The notes under the pieces: model-generated
Database searches by the model: none
Told to the model about the DNA's origin: nothing
The model's input: only the letters and a program-made list of their open reading frames with translations
Translations under genes and position numbers: made by a program
Assembly: GCA_027886925.1 (NCBI GenBank)
Contig: JAPCJN010000021.1
Span: forward strand, 17,403-25,644
Length of the DNA stretch: 8,242 nt
Direction of reading: 5' to 3'
Source: Nitrososphaerota archaeon
GTDB taxonomy: Archaea; Thermoproteota; Nitrososphaeria; Nitrososphaerales; UBA183
Shown: positions 5,771 to 8,242 of the stretch, one piece after another
How the letters are laid out: each line of letters opens with the position of its first letter
How positions within the stretch are numbered: position 1 is the first letter of the stretch

Positions 5771-6044
5771 ATTAGAAATCTGCAAGAAAGTTACTGTCCG
5801 AAGAGGCGGGCGCTCCCTTCCCGAGCACTTTAAGGGAAGCAAAGGCTGTTCAACACGTGCTTTGTTCCAAGGCCCTACTGCTCAGCGCCGAAAGGCATCC
5901 TCAGCGTGGGAGATGCCGGACCCCTCACAAACGAAACATTGACCTCCTGAGTGTCCTTCATTGCGCGAGTTCACGATGAGAACCAAGATCAATCGGCACG
6001 CAACCGAGTCTCAGGGTTTCACGCTGCAACACTGCGAGCGAGCA

Positions 6045-6052
6045 AGTTTACA
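6045..6052 (+). promoter_or_regulatory. Possible TATA box for the hydrolase gene
   Basis: The AT-rich agtttaca is centred about 31 bases before TTG 6080 and about 46 before ATG 6095. It argues against the longer frame beginning at GTG 5951, since it would then lie inside the gene. Confidence 0.4.
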
Positions 6053-6094
6053 ATCGCTCAGAACGTGGGTCTGCCACCTTTGAAAGACGGTTTC

Positions 6095-6883
6095 ATGAAA
6101 TACGGAGCCGATGGGGAGCGTCCAGAGGCGTATGTCTCCAACCCGAGGTCGAGCCATCCGTCAGGGCAGGTAATCGTCATTCACGAGGTTTGGGGGTTCA
6201 CGCCTTTCATTCAGAGGGTATGCGAACGGCTTTCGCATTCGGGTTTTCTTGCGGTGGCGCCCCTCCTCTACTGGCGGGACAAGGAGCTGTTCTCCCCGAC
6301 TACGCTGCGTGAGGGCTTGGACGCGGTCTGGGACCTATCGCTCGAAGAGAGGTATCGGCCGGCCAAACTGGCCGCCGCGATGAGGGAAAAGCGCCCATCG
6401 AAGGAGGCCGAATCGATGCTAAAGGTCCTTTACGACATGGGGTTTAGAAAAAGGATCCTGCAAGACGTCACATCGCTAGCTGACAGCCTGAAGACCCAGT
6501 CGGCGCATCCAAGAATAGGGGTGCTGGGGTTCTCGATGGGCGGCAAGCTCGCGATCCAGCTGGCGGCAGGTTTCCCAGGTTTGCTCGCCTGCGTCGCCTA
6601 CTCGGCGAAGCCTGCGGACTCGGCGACCGTCAAGAGGATTCAATGCCCGGTTCAACTGTTCTATGGAAAGGACGACCTCTTCATGACCCGCGACCTGCCT
6701 GAGTTTGTGAAGGATTCCATGAGAAATGCGGCAGAATTGGCGTTGAAGATCTATCCGCAGGCCGGTCACGAGTTCTTCGACGAGACGAACCGAGGGTATC
6801 AGGCCGCCGCTGCCATGGATGCCTGGGGCGAGACAGTTGACTTTTTTCGGCGGAAATTGTCTGGCAAAGACGTCAAGTCCTGA
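6095..6883 (+). CDS. Dienelactone hydrolase-family alpha/beta hydrolase with a Ser nucleophile
   Basis: A 262-residue cytoplasmic alpha/beta hydrolase of the dienelactone hydrolase family, expected to cleave an ester or lactone. Visible landmarks: VIVIHEVWGF (26-35), with the family's conserved Glu31 after the first core strand; nucleophile elbow GFSMGG (145-150), with Ser147; acid Asp193 or Asp194 in FYGKDD; and His225 in QAGHEF. Classic dienelactone hydrolases use Cys (GxCxGG), so Ser suggests a more esterase-like mechanism or another substrate. A charged helical stretch (about 75-125) before the elbow is longer than in small family members and may form a lid. The frame stays open upstream to GTG 5951, but that extension has no family match and contains the TATA-like box. 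TTG 6080 is a plausible alternative start. It converges on the aldo/keto reductase gene. Family is clear; substrate unknown. Confidence 0.88.
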   Translation: MKYGADGERPEAYVSNPRSSHPSGQVIVIHEVWGFTPFIQRVCERLSHSGFLAVAPLLYWRDKELFSPTTLREGLDAVWDLSLEERYRPAKLAAAMREKRPSKEAESMLKVLYDMGFRKRILQDVTSLADSLKTQSAHPRIGVLGFSMGGKLAIQLAAGFPGLLACVAYSAKPADSATVKRIQCPVQLFYGKDDLFMTRDLPEFVKDSMRNAAELALKIYPQAGHEFFDETNRGYQAAAAMDAWGETVDFFRRKLSGKDVKS

Positions 6884-7000
6884 GAACCGCCATCGGTCGA
6901 GGGGCAGGCGGCAAGAGCAGACGAGCTGATTACGATTTGCATCATCGAAGCATGGTTCGTCGAGGTCCTCCCTGCGAATGTGGCTGGATGAACCCAAACC

Positions 7001-7948
7001 TTACGGGGCAGGGCTAGCCGAAATAGCGTCAAGCTCGGCCAAAACCTCGTCGGAAGGCCGGGTCTGAACCTGCATGCAGTTCTCCTCGACCTGCTCGGGG
7101 CGCGACGCCCCCACGATCGCCGACGTCACGGCGGGATTTTTCAAGATCCAGTTTAGCGCAAGCTGTGAGAGGGGCATCCCTGCCTTGTCTGCCAATGCTT
7201 TGAATTTCTTCACCGTTGAATAGTTCTCGGGCTTGTTCATCCTGCCCCAAAATTTTGGATAGAGCGCCCCTCTGGTCCCCGTTGGCGCGGGAACGTCTTC
7301 CTCGTATTTCCCAGTCAGGAATCCTCCAGCAAGGGCAGAGTACGTTATCGCCCCGAGCCCATGACTTTGGCAATACGGAAGGAGTTCCTTCTCCACCTCG
7401 CGGTTGAGGAGGTTGTAAGGGGGCTGAAGCTCGACGATCCTCTCGAGCCCTAGCTTATCGCTCACCTCGTTCATCGTGCTGATGTTTTCGACTGAGAAAT
7501 TGGAACAGGCGAGATAGAGCACCTTGCCCTCGCGGACCAAATAGTCGAACGTCTTGAGGGTTTCTTCGAGCGGCGTCTGGGGGTCGAACCTGTGCATGTA
7601 GTAAAGGTCGATGTAGTCAGTCTGTAGGCGCTTCAGGCTCTCCGATAACTGCCAAACTATGTGTTTTCGCGAAAGCCCCGACTCGTTCGGCCCTTCCCCC
7701 CACTGACTCCCGACCTTTGTTGCCAAGACCACCCTGTCTCGGTCGCCGCGCAAGGCCTTCCCGATTATCTCCTCAGACTTGCCGTCCGTGTAGATGTTGG
7801 CCCCGTCGATGCTATTTATCCCAAGGTCCACTGCCTTTCTGATCACCCGTATCGCCGTCTCTTCGTCGACGTCCCTCCCGAAGTTGTTAGTCCCGAGGGT
7901 AATCCTAGACACCTTGACCCCGGTCTCGCCGACAGACTTGTAGTCCAA
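7001..7948 (-). CDS. Aldo/keto reductase
   Basis: A 315-residue NAD(P)H-dependent oxidoreductase with the TIM-barrel aldo/keto reductase fold, likely reducing an aldehyde or ketone in the cytoplasm. The N-terminus DYKSVGETGVKVSRITLG (2-19) is the family's usual first hairpin. The catalytic tetrad is complete: Asp48 and Tyr53 in IDGANIYTDGKSEE, Lys78 in LATKVG, His119 in YYMHRFD. Cofactor-binding elements follow near the C-terminus, including SAIVGASRPEQVEEN. Overall it resembles the YghZ/voltage-gated potassium channel beta-type subgroup. TTG 7948 was chosen as start. It puts the protein exactly at family length, and a TATA-like box lies about 30 bases before it. An in-frame ATG at 8125 would add 59 residues unlike the family and would overlap the divergent acetyltransferase gene. 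Family assignment is very secure; substrate is not known. Confidence 0.94.
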   Translation of the reverse strand: MDYKSVGETGVKVSRITLGTNNFGRDVDEETAIRVIRKAVDLGINSIDGANIYTDGKSEEIIGKALRGDRDRVVLATKVGSQWGEGPNESGLSRKHIVWQLSESLKRLQTDYIDLYYMHRFDPQTPLEETLKTFDYLVREGKVLYLACSNFSVENISTMNEVSDKLGLERIVELQPPYNLLNREVEKELLPYCQSHGLGAITYSALAGGFLTGKYEEDVPAPTGTRGALYPKFWGRMNKPENYSTVKKFKALADKAGMPLSQLALNWILKNPAVTSAIVGASRPEQVEENCMQVQTRPSDEVLAELDAISASPAP

Positions 7949-7971
7949 GTGGACGAAGCGAGCGCTTCGGC

Positions 7972-7982
7972 GAGCTAAAATT
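7972..7982 (-). promoter_or_regulatory. TATA box for the aldo/keto reductase gene
   Basis: Read on the minus strand, aattttagctc is centred about 30 bases before TTG 7948. The spacing supports leaderless translation from that TTG and excludes the longer frame. Confidence 0.5.
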
Positions 7983-8045
7983 CTTTTCTGGCGTCCCGCC
8001 TCCTTCCCGCTCAGGGAACGCAGCGTCGAGACCCTTCTGCGACAG

Positions 8046-8055
8046 GCTAAAAAAA
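8046..8055 (+). promoter_or_regulatory. TATA box for the acetyltransferase gene
   Basis: The box gctaaaaaaa, including seven consecutive A residues, is centred about 28 bases before ATG 8079. It fits leaderless transcription and favours ATG 8079 over the in-frame ATG at 8094. Confidence 0.5.
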
Positions 8056-8078
8056 TGGCCTCCCAGCCACTATGAGGG

Positions 8079-8242
8079 ATGGGGAAGAAGAAGATGGCCG
8101 GTCCGATTAAGGGCGCTCCTGCCAACTATGAGGTGAGGGAGGTGAGGGGGGTCGACCTCGAGAGTGGATTCATCGAGACGCTAGGAGCCCTCAGCGACAC
8201 GGGAGGCCTCACGCCTAAGCCAGCCCGCAAGCTACTCAAGAC
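8079..8242 (+). CDS. GNAT-family N-acetyltransferase, GNA1-like (N-terminal part, cut by window edge)
   Basis: The first 54 codons of a gene that continues beyond the right edge. After a basic start (MGKKKMAGPIKG), the segment YEVREVRGVDLESGFIETLG (17-36) and the following LSDTGGLTPKPARKLLK match the beta1-alpha1-alpha2 opening of GNAT acetyltransferases. It looks most like glucosamine-6-phosphate N-acetyltransferase (GNA1), which has a VRxLxxxDxxxGFLxLLxxL start. GNA1 transfers acetyl from acetyl-CoA in amino-sugar synthesis, but the acetyl-CoA loop and catalytic part are not in the window, so the substrate is a guess. ATG 8079 follows an in-frame stop at 8073-8075 and a TATA-like box. The gene is divergent from the aldo/keto reductase gene. 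Confidence 0.65.
   Translation, partial: MGKKKMAGPIKGAPANYEVREVRGVDLESGFIETLGALSDTGGLTPKPARKLLK

Larger units (their letters stand above)
5586..6094. other. Roughly 500-base gap containing an AT-rich island
   Basis: No convincing gene is seen. One plus-strand frame is open across 5622-5942 from a TTG, but it has no domain-like pattern. An AT-rich island (about 5738-5795) stands out from the GC-rich surroundings and carries a 6-base perfect inverted repeat, aaagct (5751-5756) and agcttt (5761-5766), next to a TATA-like ctttatga. A weaker hairpin, cttccc (5817-5822) with gggaag (5834-5839), follows. The right end (5951-6094) is an open in-frame extension of the hydrolase gene, probably noncoding. 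Confidence 0.45.

Noticed and set aside
5817..5839. cttccc/gggaag inverted repeat as a terminator
   Set aside because: The 6-base stem has an 11-base loop, no T-run follows, and no gene ends just before it.
5622..5942. Plus-strand open frame of 106 codons starting at TTG
   Set aside because: No recognisable domain, uneven composition, a poorly placed upstream TATA-like box, and it crosses an AT-rich island and hairpins that look regulatory.
5951..6094. 48-residue N-terminal extension of the dienelactone hydrolase-like protein
   Set aside because: It has no family counterpart and contains the likely TATA box at 6045-6052.
6476..6997. Minus-strand frame of 173 codons
   Set aside because: It is largely antisense to the hydrolase, which has a complete catalytic set; the antisense product has no domain pattern.
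7949..8125. 59-residue N-terminal extension of the aldo/keto reductase
   Set aside because: It does not resemble family members, it spans the TATA-like box, and it overlaps the divergent acetyltransferase gene.
1..8242. CRISPR arrays, insertion sequences, tRNA, rRNA, SRP or RNase P RNA
   Set aside because: No regularly spaced repeats, transposase-like protein, terminal repeats, T-loop pattern or conserved RNA cores were recognised on either strand.

Overview
The window looks like a stretch of archaeal chromosome, moderately GC-rich (estimated by eye, not counted). TATA-like AT-rich boxes sit about 26 to 32 bases before most start codons, Shine-Dalgarno motifs are mostly absent, and TTG is used as a start codon. 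This is the pattern of leaderless archaeal transcription. Frequent AGG arginine codons and the protein families present (SRPBCC, HAD IA, MFS, a DUF4203-like membrane protein, a dienelactone hydrolase-like enzyme, an aldo/keto reductase, a GNA1-like acetyltransferase) would suit a TACK-type or Thermoplasmata-type archaeon. I cannot place it more precisely.

Layout from left to right: a doubtful C-terminal fragment (1-96); a membrane-anchored cysteine-rich exported protein (184-675, +); an SRPBCC protein (950-1393, +) converging on a HAD-like hydrolase (1460-2113, -); divergent from that, a six-helix membrane protein (2319-3020, +); a 55-residue two-helix membrane protein (3162-3329, +); a hairpin-rich gap (3330-3679); a 12-helix MFS transporter (3680-4978, +) whose end overlaps tail-to-tail with a glycine-rich multi-helix membrane protein (4884-5585, -); a roughly 500-base gap with an AT-rich island; a dienelactone hydrolase-like alpha/beta hydrolase (6095-6883, +) converging on an aldo/keto reductase (7001-7948, -); and, divergent from that, the start of a GNAT acetyltransferase that runs off the right edge (8079-8242, +).

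Nearly every gene seems to be its own transcription unit, and strand changes are frequent, so there is no obvious operon or pathway. Two links stand out. The six-helix protein and the 55-residue protein share an identical 10-base promoter core at the same distance from their start codons, so they may be co-expressed. The MFS transporter alone appears to have a long leader, with an overlapping palindrome just after its TATA-like box, which suggests repressor control.

No mobile element, CRISPR array, tRNA or rRNA was recognised, and no new multi-gene system can be demonstrated. The most intriguing candidate is the six-helix protein, whose second half resembles, by eye, the last helices of haem-copper oxidase subunit I but lacks the metal-binding histidines.
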